64,000 bases of DNA, taken from assembly GCA_947579665.1 (NCBI GenBank), contig OX388352.1, positions 35,024,216 through 35,088,215 of the forward strand, written 5' to 3'. This document shows positions 39,831 to 49,760 of this stretch, one piece after another (within the stretch, counting starts at the first letter, position 1; the number at the start of each line of letters is the position of its first letter). The notes under the pieces were generated by a model that made no database searches, was not told the DNA's origin, and saw only the letters and a program-made list of their open reading frames with translations. Made by a program: the position numbers and the translations under genes. The stretch is from Sympetrum striolatum. Its lineage: Eukaryota; Arthropoda; Insecta; Odonata; Libellulidae.

Positions 39831-40444
39831 ACACTTAGGTTTGAGTCACACGTTTGCGTATTAATCCGTAGTTCTAAGCTATCACTGACGTCTTTAATTT
39901 GCAATTTTTTCCTGTTAGTTTATCGCTGAGAATTAGCGGATATCCCAAAACTGTTAGTGTAACGGTCATCTTTGTTTGAAAATTGAACGGAAGGGAGATG
40001 AATGTTCAGCTATGCATCAACATGATTTTGATATTTAATTCAGTTTTCATTCTTTTCAAAAGCAATTTTGTTTTTGTTTCCTTTTGCGTTATCTTCTTTT
40101 TTAATTTGGCTTTTACAGGTTTCGATAAGTGATTTTTTCTGTTCAGCTCGAAATAGTTCGCCGCTATCCTATCACAGAAATCCGAAGATTATTTTTGATT
40201 ATTTAACTTAAAAACGTCATTTAATTCCTTTAACAATCCTTGAGCTAGAATTTTGTGAATTTTAACCAAATGTCATTAACGATGTTGTAAGGGTTATAAA
40301 AACTTCAAAATAACGGAAATCTCATTTGAAAATTACCCGTCATGCCTGGGGTCCTGGTTCATACCAAGCCATATCTTTAAAACGGCACAAAAAATTTGAT
40401 TGAAGCGTAAATGACAAATGGGAAGATGTGCCTTGAAACTTTTT
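39831..40444. other. No gene recognised
   Basis: AT-rich, no supportable feature. Confidence 0.4.
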
Positions 40445-40575
40445 TTTAGTGAACTAAAGGAAGAAAAAAATAACGTCTTAACCGAGACTCAAGCTCGGAT
40501 CTTTCCATTGCTAGGCGGTTGCTAAATCTGAACTACCGGAGGAAAGTACCAGGCTAACTCAAGAAAGAGGTTTCT
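40445..40575 (-). mobile_element. tRNA-like SINE candidate
   Basis: Minus strand contains GGTAGTTCAGATTTAGCA (A-box and D-arm-like) and, about 30 bases on, GAGCTTGAGTCTCGG (B-box-like). The arrangement is that of a tRNA-derived head, different in sequence from the candidate at 39.7 kb. Confidence 0.4.
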
Positions 40576-41044
40576 TTAATTATTTTAAATTATTGCCAAC
40601 ATTTCCCTCGTATTTGTTTTCGACGGAAGTAATCATTTAGCACGAACGGTAATATCAACAGTCCTTGTGTGATTTTTAACCGAAGTAGGTATTTGAAATT
40701 GCTCTTAGCTTTATATTGTTGCATCAAGTGTATGCTGAAGTACTTGATGTAATTTTGTGATTCATTATTACTTTCTCTGACTAATATTTTTATTTCATAT
40801 TATTCAATTTTTTATTTTATCAATATTTCCAAGCCGATTTGATTATGGAATTGGTGGTTTTAAAATAACAGAAATTTTTATTTTAGTATTACTGGATCAT
40901 TTCTACGCACAGCCTTAAAGAATAGATCTTGATTAAGATTAATTGGTCATCACGACTTAATTTAAATTGGTTTATATAATGGAGCATATATTTATATTTT
41001 TAAGGGAATGAGAAAGTGGATTTTAATTCATTTTGATCAAGCTT
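40576..41044. other. No gene recognised (intron-like)
   Basis: AT-rich, no supportable feature between the SINE candidate and E2. Confidence 0.4.
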
Positions 41045-41124
41045 CGGCCTCTTGAGTCTCCTGCCATGAAAGGAGTTGCCACCACAGGGGCGCGGGGTAA
41101 CGTTCAACCGGATCACCATCTCAA
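41045..41124 (+). CDS. E2: short exon with splice donor, paralogue of E1
   Basis: GC-rich island, open on the plus strand as LRPLESPAMKGVATTGARGN then VQPDHHL, ending at the donor CTCAA|GTAAGATG (GT at 41,125-41,126). It shares GCCATGAAAGG and AACGTTC.ACCGGATC with E1 at matching positions. It lies about 2.0 kb downstream of P2, as E1 lies about 2.5 kb downstream of P1 on the other strand, so both loci keep the order P then E. Acceptor not clear. Donor phase differs from E1. Function unknown. Confidence 0.45.
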
Positions 41125-42534
41125 GTAAGATGAACTTTCTTATATTTACATTTTATTATTTGACAAATTTCTTCTCTTAGATGTATTTCAACAGTTTCTG
41201 GTTTCCATGTATCTAATAATGCAAGATATAGTATATTATGAAGAATCTTATATATTTACCGTATTCTAGAAGAAATCCCTCAAATAATTAATAGAAATTT
41301 ACCTGCTCCTAATGATATGTAGGATCGGTGGTGTATATTTTAAAATAATTATATTAACGTCAAGACAAATTAAACAAACGACAGTGTACAGTCAAGTACC
41401 TCTTTTTTACTATATGTTGGTAGTATAATGTACGAACAGAAATTGAAAAGGCAATGATATGGGAATTACTGCTCGAATGCTCTGCCACTTGGCTAAAATT
41501 TATTTTTCATCGTATTTTTACAAAGGTTTCGATGAGATTTCTCTAAGGTACAGCTTTTTGTCAAAGTTTCTAAGTCTGCTTGCTATTTACCGTATTTTTC
41601 AAATTAGCGAAGGAACATTGTTTTGGCGGAAAGAGATTTAAATCAAATTCAATATTAATAACTCCTTAAATAAATTCACACCTTTTGATGTAAAAATTAA
41701 TATTCGAAAGGAATGCATAATTAACGGAACCGTGTTGATACATACTTACTTAATATCTTTTACAAATACTTATGTATCATATAATGTTCATCTGTAAAAT
41801 ATTGCTCTTGAAGAATAGCTGTAAGTCTTCTTAATCACGAAAAATCTGTATTAATTATTTTTTTCGCTCCACATGAATTAGCAGTAGTGCATCACTTTTT
41901 TCTCACAAACATGAACTTTCCCTTTCTCGCGCTTTCATATATGACTGTAAGAAGAAATGAAAGGTATTTACATTCATACGATAATTTTCCAGAACTGTTT
42001 TCTCTTTTGCTTTCCCTTTCCTTTGTTTTCTCGGACACTTTATACGAAAAAATGCGAGAATATGTGATTCGGAAAGCACTAAATTGATCTGTCCTTTACA
42101 AAGTTTAAAGTTGCCTTCTTTGAAGCAACTAAGAAAGTTAAACTAATTTCACCTCTTTCTTTATGTCCTTCAAGAATTCATAAAGAAAGAGGAAATGTTA
42201 ATTGAAACTAACATGGGTTTTATGTAATGGTCAATGCAATTTCAGTTATAGGGTGTTGAAATATCATGCCGAATATATTATTCTTTTTAAATAAAAAATA
42301 TAATTTTTTAACGATGACAAAAAGAAACACAATTGCTCTGAATTTATAACTGTGTTGGTCATCAAGAGTACGACTTTTTTCTGAACATAGAATCCTGCAA
42401 TATTTTCAATAACTACACCAAAATTCCAGCAATTCATACGAGTAGTTACATAACAATACATAAGAAAGTTTGAATTAAATTCCTCATCTTGAAACTCTTT
42501 CTTGATTACGAATTACTTTTTAAAATTAGAAATA
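41125..42534. other. No gene recognised
   Basis: AT-rich. Short ORFs at 41,459-41,641 and 41,887-42,087 (plus) have no family signature. GCCACTTGGC at about 41,485 with TGCTCGAATGC is tRNA-like in the minus sense but incomplete. Confidence 0.4.
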
Positions 42535-42591
42535 TATAAAAAATTCTATAGTAAACCAACTTTCACTAGACTACTAATTTATTATCCGAAT

Positions 42592-42634
42592 AACACGACC
42601 CAGGTTTCGTAGCGTCGCTACATCATCAGGTGAC
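42592..42634 (-). ncRNA. Hammerhead ribozyme motif (type I, minimal)
   Basis: Read on the minus strand: CAC (stem I), CTGATGA, a 5-bp stem II GTAGC/GCTAC with loop GAC, GAA, then ACC-TG-GGT (3-bp stem III), C at the cleavage position, GTG (stem I). All conserved core bases of a hammerhead are present. The short stem III matches the minimal hammerheads known in Penelope-like elements, which are thought to work best as dimers. Activity is inferred, not shown. Confidence 0.8.
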
Positions 42635-42947
42635 AAAATAAAAACACACTTCCGAATGGAAGGAGGATGGGGAGGGTAGCAAGTAACGGAAGGAGGAGTA
42701 AAGGGGGAGGAAGGTGGAATGTTGGAGGGAGAGGGTAAGGGATGAGGCAGGTTACATAGCAAAGGTTCTGAATCACAACTCATTGAATTGCAAGATATAC
42801 AGAATTACAAAGTAAGTAATGAAAGCAAGAGTTACTAAGTATGGCAAGGTCATTAAAATCACTAAAATCAAAGAAGATGCAACGAGTTAAAGGTGAACAG
42901 CAAGGGGGAGGGGCAATGGGCGGGATGCTAGGAAAGGATTATGGAAA

Positions 42948-43904
42948 TTAAAGAATGAGGGTTTGTAATATGGGAGAAAGGTTAGGAAACAGATTTTGGT
43001 TTGCAATATTCGACAGGGAGTTCCTCGCGATTTCTAAAGTCTCCAAAGCGTTAAGTCTCTCACTTTTGTCAAATAAGTGGAGTACCTTCTTATCGAATTC
43101 ACTTGTATGCCCTCTTTCAAGCAAATGCTGGCTGAAATGAGAGGCAGACGGATTGTTATTAATAATTAATAATATTAATAACAATAACTTATTAATAATT
43201 AATAAGAGCACGTTTATGTTCTTTTTTCTGTATTGAGAAACATCTTCCGGTTTGTCCAATATAAAAACTATCACAATCATTACAATTTAATCTATAAACA
43301 CCACTTCTGATAAACACCTCAACGGGATCTTTGCACATAACTAATAAGTCTTTCAGTTTAGGGCCTGTCTTGAAGGAACATTTAAATGTAGCGAGAAAAC
43401 TGTTACTCACTGAGTAGGAGATTTTACCGAGGAACTTAAAGGAACACCACTTCATCTTAGTAGACTTAAGCACTCGGAAAATGTCGTGCAAAGCCATTCT
43501 ATTCCTCTTCTTCTCTATAATTTGATCACCTATCACAGGACTGAAACCATTTTTAACTGCAATACTTTTAATAATGTTCACTTCGTTAAGATAACTTTGT
43601 GTGGAGAAGGGTACACTCAGTAGCCGGTGGATCATGCTGTTGCATGCCGCTAATTTATGGGAGAGGGGATGAAAGGAGTCGCTATTGATGGTGCAATCAG
43701 TATAGCAGGGTTTCCTGTTGATAGAAAACTCATGACGTCCGTTGGCATTGGAAATTAAAAGATCCAAATAAGGCAGACTGCCGTTGATGTCTTTTTCAAT
43801 GGTGAATTTAATTTTCTTATGGAAAGAATTAAGGGTTTTTGAGAAAAGGTCAAGGGTGCGTTCAGTGCCTGTCCAAACACACATGACGTCGTCGACGTAC
43901 CTTT
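42948..43904 (-). pseudogene. Penelope-like RT C-terminus and GIY-YIG endonuclease
   Basis: The minus-strand frame begins at YVDDVMCVW (RT motif C, YVDD intact) directly after a stop, so the upstream RT is missing. It continues through LPYLDLLI, FSINRKPCYTD, NSMIHRLLSVPF and then the GIY-YIG-type endonuclease core GVYRLNCNDCDSFYIGQTGR followed by EHKRALI. An AT-rich microsatellite-like stretch (43,143-43,205) interrupts the frame. The endonuclease then resumes as SHFSQHLLERGHTSEFDKKV and NALETLEIARN. These blocks, in this order, are specific to Penelope-like elements. A non-autonomous, broken copy. Confidence 0.93.
43143..43205. repeat. AT-rich simple repeat inside the Penelope ORF
   Basis: Runs of TTAATAATTAATA-type units split the endonuclease domain between EHKRALI and SHFSQHL. 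Confidence 0.7.
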
Positions 43905-44183
43905 ACCGTTACAGAAATGATCTTCTTTGATTTTAGTGATTTTAATGACCTTGTCTTACTTTGTAACTCTTACTTTCATTACTTACTTTGTAACTCTGCA
44001 TATCTTGCAATTCAACGGATTGTGATTGAGAACCTTTGCTATGTAACTTGCCTCATCCCTTACCCCCTCCCTCCCACATTCCACCTTCCTCCCCCTTTAT
44101 CCTCCTTCCGTTACTTGCTACCTTCTCTCCCCTCCCCCTCCTCTTTTCATGAGTGTATATATTCGGAAGTGTGTATTTATTTT

Positions 44184-44222
44184 GTCACCTGAAGATGACG
44201 CTACGAAACCTGGGTCGTGTTA
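44184..44222 (+). ncRNA. Degenerate hammerhead motif in right terminal repeat
   Basis: Counterpart of the 42.6-kb motif in the inverted right arm. The core reads CTGAAGA instead of CTGATGA and the left half of stem II is shortened, while GAAACCTGGGTCGTG is kept. It should be inactive. Confidence 0.6.
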
Positions 44223-44311
44223 TTCGGATAATAAATTAGTGGTCTAGTAAAAGTTTGTTAACCATGGATTTTTTACAAGTTAATAAGTACCACAAAATTA
44301 ACCCTGAATCG

Positions 44312-45110
44312 GTATCTTTTAGTAATGTATTCAAAATAAAATAAACCCTTAAAATAACGAACTGTAAATACATATCTTACAAAAAAAGTATCTCCTTTAC
44401 TGCCATAGAAACTTAAACCATTATGTAATTAAAAGGTTCCTATATTCATGACAGGAGTGACATTAACGAATGCTTACAATTTGAAAATTTTGTTAATTTT
44501 CATTTTACTATTTTACTCCTTAATTCTATAATTTCTTACATTGATTGTTTGAACATGGTTATCTATTATATTTACGAAGCAATTTTTATTAATGTTTACC
44601 TTGCACTCGATTGAATGTTGGTTTTTACAACAGTTGCTCCGGTCCTTTATCTTTCTGGAATTTATTAACATCGATAAAATCAGCATTTTTGGAAAAAACA
44701 GAGACGTTATCTATTATTTCTGATGAATTAATTATAAAGTACTACTCTGCGTGTTTGAATATGTAAAATATTAGTGCCTTTTCAATCTGAAACTAGTTCA
44801 TTATTTCAAAAGTAAGACTGATTGCCTATTTATGTTTAAGGAATATCTATTGCAATGGTAATGCACCATAATTGGAAATTTTAATGAATGAAAACTGGTC
44901 GGAAACTTTTGAGAAGTCTATGTAAGATCCCTGCAAGTTGGCTTTTGGCATGTGGCGGGGGATGCAAGCACTATGACTCAATATCCTAAACCGATTGCTC
45001 TCTTATATCACGGAAAAATGACTACGTTGAAATGACTTATTCCGCTGATCTTCTTTCCTGCAATCCAATATGTTTAAGATATTCCCAAGTAGCGGAATTT
45101 ACCAGGTGTA
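44312..45110. other. No gene recognised
   Basis: AT-rich interval between the Penelope element and the mariner. No supportable feature. Confidence 0.4.
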
Positions 45111-45607
45111 AAAGTATGAAACCGGAATTGTTGGTAAAAATTACGTCTTTTATTTGAAAATTATAAAAAAATGTCATTCAAAATAATCTCCATTTGAATT
45201 TACACATTTTTCCCACCTCTCCGGTAGGTTATGAATGCCACGCCAAAAAAACAATTCTTCCTTTGCGTTTCTTTCCTTCATTCTCACGTCTAAATCACCA
45301 ATTTTAAATTTTTAAACCACTCGAAGCACTGAGTTTGCCAAGAGCATGTTCACCTATGCTTCGACAAGCATTCTATGCGATTCTGCAGCAGTTTTCTTTA
45401 AATGATAGCAGAAAACCAATACTGTCCGCAAGTCATAGTTCGTAGGCACAAAACTCGACATGTTTGAGGTTATATTAAAATTAGGTTATTGCGTGTTGAC
45501 AAACTTTGTCATCTGTCAGAGGGAGAAGATGGCTCTGCAGAAGCGGTCTTACGGTCTTTAAACTGATAGCGAGCACCATCTATAGGGAAATTCCGGTTTC
45601 ATATTTC
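45111..45607 (-). mobile_element. Internally deleted mariner transposon (497 bp)
   Basis: Terminal inverted repeats TATGAAACCGGAATT are bounded by TA dinucleotides at 45,109-45,110 and 45,608-45,609, the Tc1/mariner target. Between them lie only the first and last parts of a transposase. Full-length mariners are about 1.3 kb, so about 0.8 kb has been lost. A TIR-bounded deletion derivative of this kind could have been mobilised in trans. Confidence 0.9.
45174..45461 (-). pseudogene. Mariner transposase, N- and C-termini fused by deletion
   Basis: From the ATG at 45,459-45,461 the minus strand reads MSSFVPTNYDLRTVLVFCYH then LKKTAAESHRMLVEA, the N-terminal helix-turn-helix of mariner transposases. 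A stop and compensating small indels follow, with a recognisable CFEWFKKFK and GDLDVR segment. The sequence then jumps to the C-terminus, FFWRGIHNLPERWEKCVNSN followed by GDYFE and a stop, typical of the family. The DD34D catalytic domain is entirely missing. The N-terminus resembles the mellifera subfamily. Confidence 0.9.
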
Positions 45608-46305
45608 TACAGCTGGTACAACATTTTAAAATAATATTACCTTTTCTACTCAATGGTTCAAATTAGCGATAAATAGGAATATTTCGGGGATAGATTTACT
45701 CACGTGCCTATGGAATAATCCAGTTTATTATCGGAGGAAGCATCCAGTTAACAAGCAAAACCAGCAGGTACCAATGATCCCCAACGAGCAACCACTCGTT
45801 CACATTTCACTGATTCACTCAGTGGTAAACCATAAAGGATCACTTTTGCATTACTAACTACAGTTTGGATGTTACAGTAGCTCACTTTATACGCGCTATT
45901 CACACATGCCAAAAATTATGGTTGAGAGATATTGCACCCCTCGAAGCACCGAGTTCTCACTGTATTGTTTGATTTCTATGTAACTTGAATAGCGTCACAC
46001 CTTAAGTAATGAACTTATTGGAAGTTGTGCTCTTTTAGTCGACACTCGTGAAGCCCTCACAGCAGGAACATAAGCTGAACTAAGGTGAATCGTGGGAAGT
46101 CCTGACGTCATTGGGAGGTCAGCGTATGCGGATTCCAAACCCTTCGCTATCTATCGCAGCCCTTCCAAAATTCCTTGAAGAAAGGTAGGTCTTCCATAGC
46201 TGTTGTTTTCCTTTCAAACAAAAGAGATAACCTTCATTGAAGCCTATTTCATTCACGGTGTGCGCCTGAAAATAGAAAAAGAAGTATTTTGACTTCCGTT
46301 ATTTG
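45608..46305. other. No gene recognised
   Basis: Mixed-composition sequence after the mariner. No ORF or element identified. Confidence 0.4.
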
Positions 46306-46425
46306 ACGTGTGTTTTTATTTTGTCACCTGATGATGTAGCGACGCTACGAAACATGGGTCGTGTTATTCGGATAATAAATTAGTGGTCCAGTAAAAGTTT
46401 GTTTACCATGATTTTTTTACAAATA
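46306..46425 (+). mobile_element. Solo Penelope terminal fragment
   Basis: Matches the outer end of the 42.5-44.3 kb element from TGTGTTTTTATTTTGTCACC through the hammerhead core to AGTGGTCCAGTAAAAGTTTG and an A/T-rich end. No coding sequence is attached. Confidence 0.8.
46323..46365 (+). ncRNA. Hammerhead ribozyme motif in solo Penelope end
   Basis: CAC, CTGATGA, stem II GTAGC-GAC-GCTAC, GAA, ACA-TG-GGT, C, GTG. Core bases intact. Stem III has one pair weakened (ACA instead of ACC), so it is probably less active than the 42.6-kb copy. Confidence 0.7.
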
Positions 46426-47159
46426 TATCATAGGCGGACTGAATATGAGTAGATATTCATTTGTGCGGAAATAGTGTATTATCATTCTAGTTTTCGAGTC
46501 TCAATTATTCGGAAGTCAAGTTGGAGGTCCTAATTATAAAATCCAATGGAAGTCTTCGAATCTAATCTACTTAGTGTAACCCGAGATGAATATCAGTAAT
46601 AATTACTAGTGATCTGCCGTATACTAAGATAATAGTATTCACAGCTTCTAATCTTAAATTGAATTTCTTGAGTTGAATATCGAAAATGAACACAAATAAT
46701 ATATTCTAATTACTTCAGTAAATGGTTTCTACTGTTCTTGTGACGGAAGTCCTGAAAATATTTGAATTGACTAATAGTTATCGTTTTAAGCATCTTGCTT
46801 TTTCATTTACTAACAATTTTCCGTTTTAATATTTTTATTTGATTGGAATTGAGATTCCAAATTAGTATTGAATGAGCAAGCTGTAGTGTGTTTATTAGAT
46901 ATATCTCGGCTAACTAATTTCTCTTTTTGAGACACAAAAATTAATTGTTTTGAATTCCGAAGCGATTGTTCCCACACATCCTCGATTTGGTATCAGACCT
47001 TGTCCTACGAGGTAAAATAAGAAATTCTAATTTGAGCGATCGCTGAAATATCTGCCCACTCTTACACTTGTATTGTAGAATATTTTCTGTGAATACTTAA
47101 TTGATTTTTGTTTCTCTCTTTTCTCAATTTCCAATGAGGTAAATACTCTCACTCTTGGA
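46426..47159. other. No gene recognised (intron-like)
   Basis: AT-rich. A pyrimidine-rich acceptor-like tract (TTTGTTTCTCTCTTTTCTC followed by CAATGAG) precedes E3 at about 47,108-47,140. Confidence 0.4.
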
Positions 47160-47240
47160 AGATTCCTCTTGGTGTCTCTGGTGCGAAAGGCCGTTCAACC
47201 AAAAGGATTATCAAGCGACGTCCATCAGAAGTCCCATACA
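47160..47240 (+). CDS. E3: diverged paralogue of the E exons
   Basis: Shares CCTCTTG, GTCTCTGG and GAAAGGCCGTTCAACC with E2 at matching positions. Two frames are open across it, one giving SLVRKAVQPKGLSSDVHQKS and the other WCLWCERPFNQKDYQ, so the coding frame is not decided. No consensus donor directly follows. Possibly a decayed exon. Confidence 0.3.
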
Positions 47241-47371
47241 GTTAAGTTCTTTTTAAACGGTATTTTCAGAATATTAAATAAATAAGTGAGATATTTGAGA
47301 TTTATAAGACAACAATTGCATGAGACCTGGTAGGTGAATGAAGGCTAATGTTACTCGGGTGATTATTTATA

Positions 47372-47540
47372 TTATTTTTCCGGTTTTCCTGAGTGGTCTG
47401 ACATGTTAATGTTCTCTATCATAGAGAAACTGAAAAGGAGGGCAGCGATGGTGCGGAGGGATATTTGGTCCAGAGATAGAGAAGATACAATGAGTCTAAT
47501 TTGAGCCTTAAATTATTATAAGTCCATTTTAAGTATGCTA
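47372..47540 (+). pseudogene. Tandem exon repeat, copy R1 (decayed)
   Basis: Most diverged of three repeats spaced about 213-233 bp. It aligns with R2 through GAGGGCAGCGATGGTGCGGA and GGGATATTTGGTCCAG, and with the segment AATACAATGAGT..AATTTGA. In the frame corresponding to R2 it has a stop. Confidence 0.4.
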
Positions 47541-47603
47541 GATAATGAGTAGTTTTGGATAAAATAATGCATTTGATTTCGAATTAATATATTTTTATTT
47601 TAG

Positions 47604-47758
47604 TTATTCATGCTTGCGTCGTTTCTTCCTCATGGAAGAGCAGAGTGGGAGCGTAGAGATGCTGAGGAGAGATATTCGGTCCAGGGATGGAATACAAAAT
47701 ACAATGAGTATAATTTGAATCTAATGTTATTACTATTCCTATTCAAGTATGACAGATA
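47604..47758 (+). CDS. Tandem exon repeat, copy R2
   Basis: Acceptor ATTTTTATTTTAG| at 47,601-47,603 and donor AGATA|GTAAGTATT at 47,759-47,760 frame 155 nt that are open throughout in one frame: LFMLASFLPHGRAEWERR, DAEERYSVQGWNTKYNEY, then NLNLMLLLFLFKYDR. The hydrophilic middle is protein-like. The next repeat copy starts at 47,836, 232 bp later. The motif D-[AP]-E-E..YSV.G.NT.Y.EY is shared with R3 and resembles the minus-strand tandem exons at 55.8-56.3 kb (DPEGHSFEAILETDEY). Family and function unknown. Confidence 0.45.
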
Positions 47759-47835
47759 GTAAGTATTTTTGGAATAACATACAGTTTTTGCTTTCGAAAT
47801 AATAGTCTATTAACTGTTTTTTATTTATTCTTCAG

Positions 47836-47990
47836 ATACACGCTCGGAACCTTTCTCCATCATGGAAGAGCAAGAGTAGAATGCAGAGATCCTGAGGAGA
47901 GTTACTCGGTCCATGGAAGGAACACAGAATACGATGAGTACAAATTGAATCTAATTTCATTATAATTCCTATATAAGTACGATCGATAGT
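47836..47990 (+). CDS. Tandem exon repeat, copy R3
   Basis: After the acceptor TTTATTTATTCTTCAG| the frame reads YTLGTFLHHGRARVECRD then PEESYSVHGRNTEYDEYK and LNLISL to a TAA. Most differences from R2 leave the reading frame intact, which argues for past selection. It may be the terminal exon, or a copy ended by a mutation. The donor of R2 is not preserved here. Confidence 0.45.
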
Positions 47991-48837
47991 GCGTCATTTT
48001 CGAACAACTTCCCCATTTTGCGATTTTTTCATTCGTTAAAGGTCTCTAAAGTTATCGGATGTTCGTCACAATTGAATCACTTTCAACTTCTATCAGTATT
48101 TTCTTTTAATAATGCCTCAGTTTCAGGCTGAAACGGCAGTACTATTTTACATTTAATAACGCACGCAGTATTCCTCAATTTTCAATTCGTCATAAAAGTC
48201 TCGATTAAATTACATTGTTCTCCGTAAATAGTAATGTTATCGCTGTAAATATATTCTGGAAAGAAAATGTGCCGGAGCAACTGTTTGAGAGACCAACATT
48301 CGAATTAAAGCATCGTAAACTGTTTTTAAAATTGATTCCTTGATGTAAAAAGGAAATTAATATCAAACGATTAAAGTAGAAACGTGTGTTATTTGTTTGC
48401 ATAATGATTTGCTTTTCTATCACAGTAATGGCGACACTTTTCCATTAGATATTCATGAAGAGTTAATCATTGTATAGGTTTTATTTTATTTTTTGAAAAC
48501 AAATTACCAATTTTGAAAGGTCATACGAAATTGAAATTTCATAAAAAGATAAGAAATATAGTTCTGACTCCGTTTTGGTCGTTTAAGTTTTCTTTCCATT
48601 AGATGATTTTGGAATCTTAGAGTAACTAATGAAAATATTATAACATTTGTTGATTAAAACAATCTTATCCTTAACTGAAGAACGCTATTGTTGATTTAGA
48701 GCATTTACGTTTCTGAGAGATTTTGGCCATTTAAATGGGGTTAAGTAGTGAAATCAAAATGATCAGGCGTTACTTTGTGGAAGGCAATTTAGATAATGAA
48801 GAAAAACAATGTAAATTTTCAAAACTTTTATTTTACT
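47991..48837. other. No gene recognised
   Basis: AT-rich interval with no supportable ORF. Short open stretches on both strands near 48.2-48.4 kb lack any signature. Confidence 0.4.
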
Positions 48838-48880
48838 GACGACCGGTTTCGCTCCCTGAGTAGCATCTTCTGGTACAGAT
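48838..48880 (-). ncRNA. Hammerhead-like terminal signature, degenerate
   Basis: On the minus strand AGAAGATG, a GCT..AGGGAGC stem II, GAAACCGGTC and GTCAG follow one another. GAAACCGGTC fits the hammerhead GAAA-stem III-cleavage block. The CTGATGA block is altered to CAGAAGA, so it is probably inactive in this copy. Confidence 0.5.
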
Positions 48881-48989
48881 ATTTTTTGAACGTTTCTTAA
48901 AAGTCCTGAAGGGTTGGAGGGGAAAGGGAAAGAGAGGTTGTGCTAATATCTTTTTGGGAAGGGAGGTGAGAGGTGAGATATGGGGAAAG

Positions 48990-49733
48990 GTGTGTTCATT
49001 GGTAAGGAAACCATTTTCCGCGGAAAAATTTACAATTTCGATTGTCTCTTGGATGTGCAAACGACGTCCTTTTTTCTACTGATGAAGGCCTTCGAGGGCA
49101 AAGCTGCTCTTATGTCCCGATTCCAGGAGGTGACGGGCGAAAGCAGAGGCGGGGGGGTATTGTTTCCGGCGGAGGCAAGCTCGGTGTTCCGCGGCCCTGG
49201 TGGCCAGGTCGCGGCCGCTTTGACCAACGTATTTGGCATCGCAGTCGTCGCTGGAGAGAAGGTAGACGCCGCTAGTGGTCGCAGGCTCCCTGTGGTCTTT
49301 GGGGCTGGGGAGAAGGTTTCTTATTGTTAAGAGTTGTGAAATGCGGGTCTTATATGATTTGGAAAAAGGTTAGTAATGGCATTGGAGATGGGTCCGAGGA
49401 AGGGAATTTTTTGCCATGAGGTGGCTTCTTTTTCGAGGGGGGGAGGAAGGGACCAATCTTTTCGGCAGCAAGCTTTTTGACTTTTCTATTGAGTATATTA
49501 ATTATGAGGTTGAGGTTGTAATTATTTATTTGAGTTCTATATTTTACAGTGTTGAGTTCTTTCTGAAAGTTTTGGGGGTAAAGAGGGATTTGTAGGAGCC
49601 TGTGGATGAGAGAGCTAAAGAGGAAATGTCTGCGGGAATGATGATGCGAGAAAAAGTAGGGTTTAGCATGATCGGTGTATGTGGGTTTTCGGGAGATGTT
49701 TGGGTTGGTTCTGGATTTCGCGTTGACAATCAA
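48990..49733 (-). pseudogene. Penelope-like RT C-terminus plus GIY-YIG endonuclease remnant
   Basis: The minus-strand frame at 49,733-49,350 reads LIVNAKSRTNPNISRKPTYT then D, aligning with LLISNANGRHEFSINRKPCYTD of the other PLE in this window, followed by SSLIHRLLQIPLYPQNFQKE and NILNRKVKKLA. Further on, in other frames, CDAKYVGQSGRDLATRAAEH, FARHLLESGHKSSF and HIQETIEIVNFSAENGF form the endonuclease. At least two frameshifts and several stops. The endonuclease shows YVGQSGR, the usual YIGQTGR-type motif. Dead copy. Confidence 0.8.
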
Positions 49734-49760
49734 TCGTCAGTTCAGCTTTCTTAGACTGCT

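Larger units (their letters stand above)
42535..44311 (-). mobile_element. Penelope-like element with inverted terminal repeats
   Basis: The coding remnant lies between two inverted arms of about 340-390 bp: 42,535-42,882 and 43,917-44,311. The arms match over CATCTTCTTTGATTTTAGTG, a pyrimidine-rich CCTTCCTCCCCCTTTA segment, CGGAAGTGTGT and a hammerhead-like core. Inverted or tandem pseudo-LTRs around a 5'-truncated RT plus GIY-YIG ORF are characteristic of Penelope-like retroelements. Further copies of the outer end lie at 36.8 and 46.3 kb. Confidence 0.85.
48838..49760 (-). mobile_element. Second Penelope-like element, GC-rich relic
   Basis: A different PLE lineage from the 42.5-kb copy, with GC-rich coding sequence in AT-rich surroundings (48.98-49.34 kb). 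The coding remnant ends at about 49,733 and the outer 3' end carries a hammerhead-like signature at 48,838-48,880. No inverted second arm was found. Confidence 0.75.

Noticed and set aside
42574..42783. Proline-rich 69-codon minus-strand ORF, and its plus-strand counterpart at 43,917-44,192
   Set aside because: Both fall in the pyrimidine-rich terminal arms of the Penelope element. The proline content is a by-product of C-rich DNA.
48980..49330. 116-codon plus-strand ORF and overlapping ORFs at 49.0-49.3 kb
   Set aside because: Antisense shadows of the GC-rich Penelope endonuclease, which is recognisable on the minus strand.
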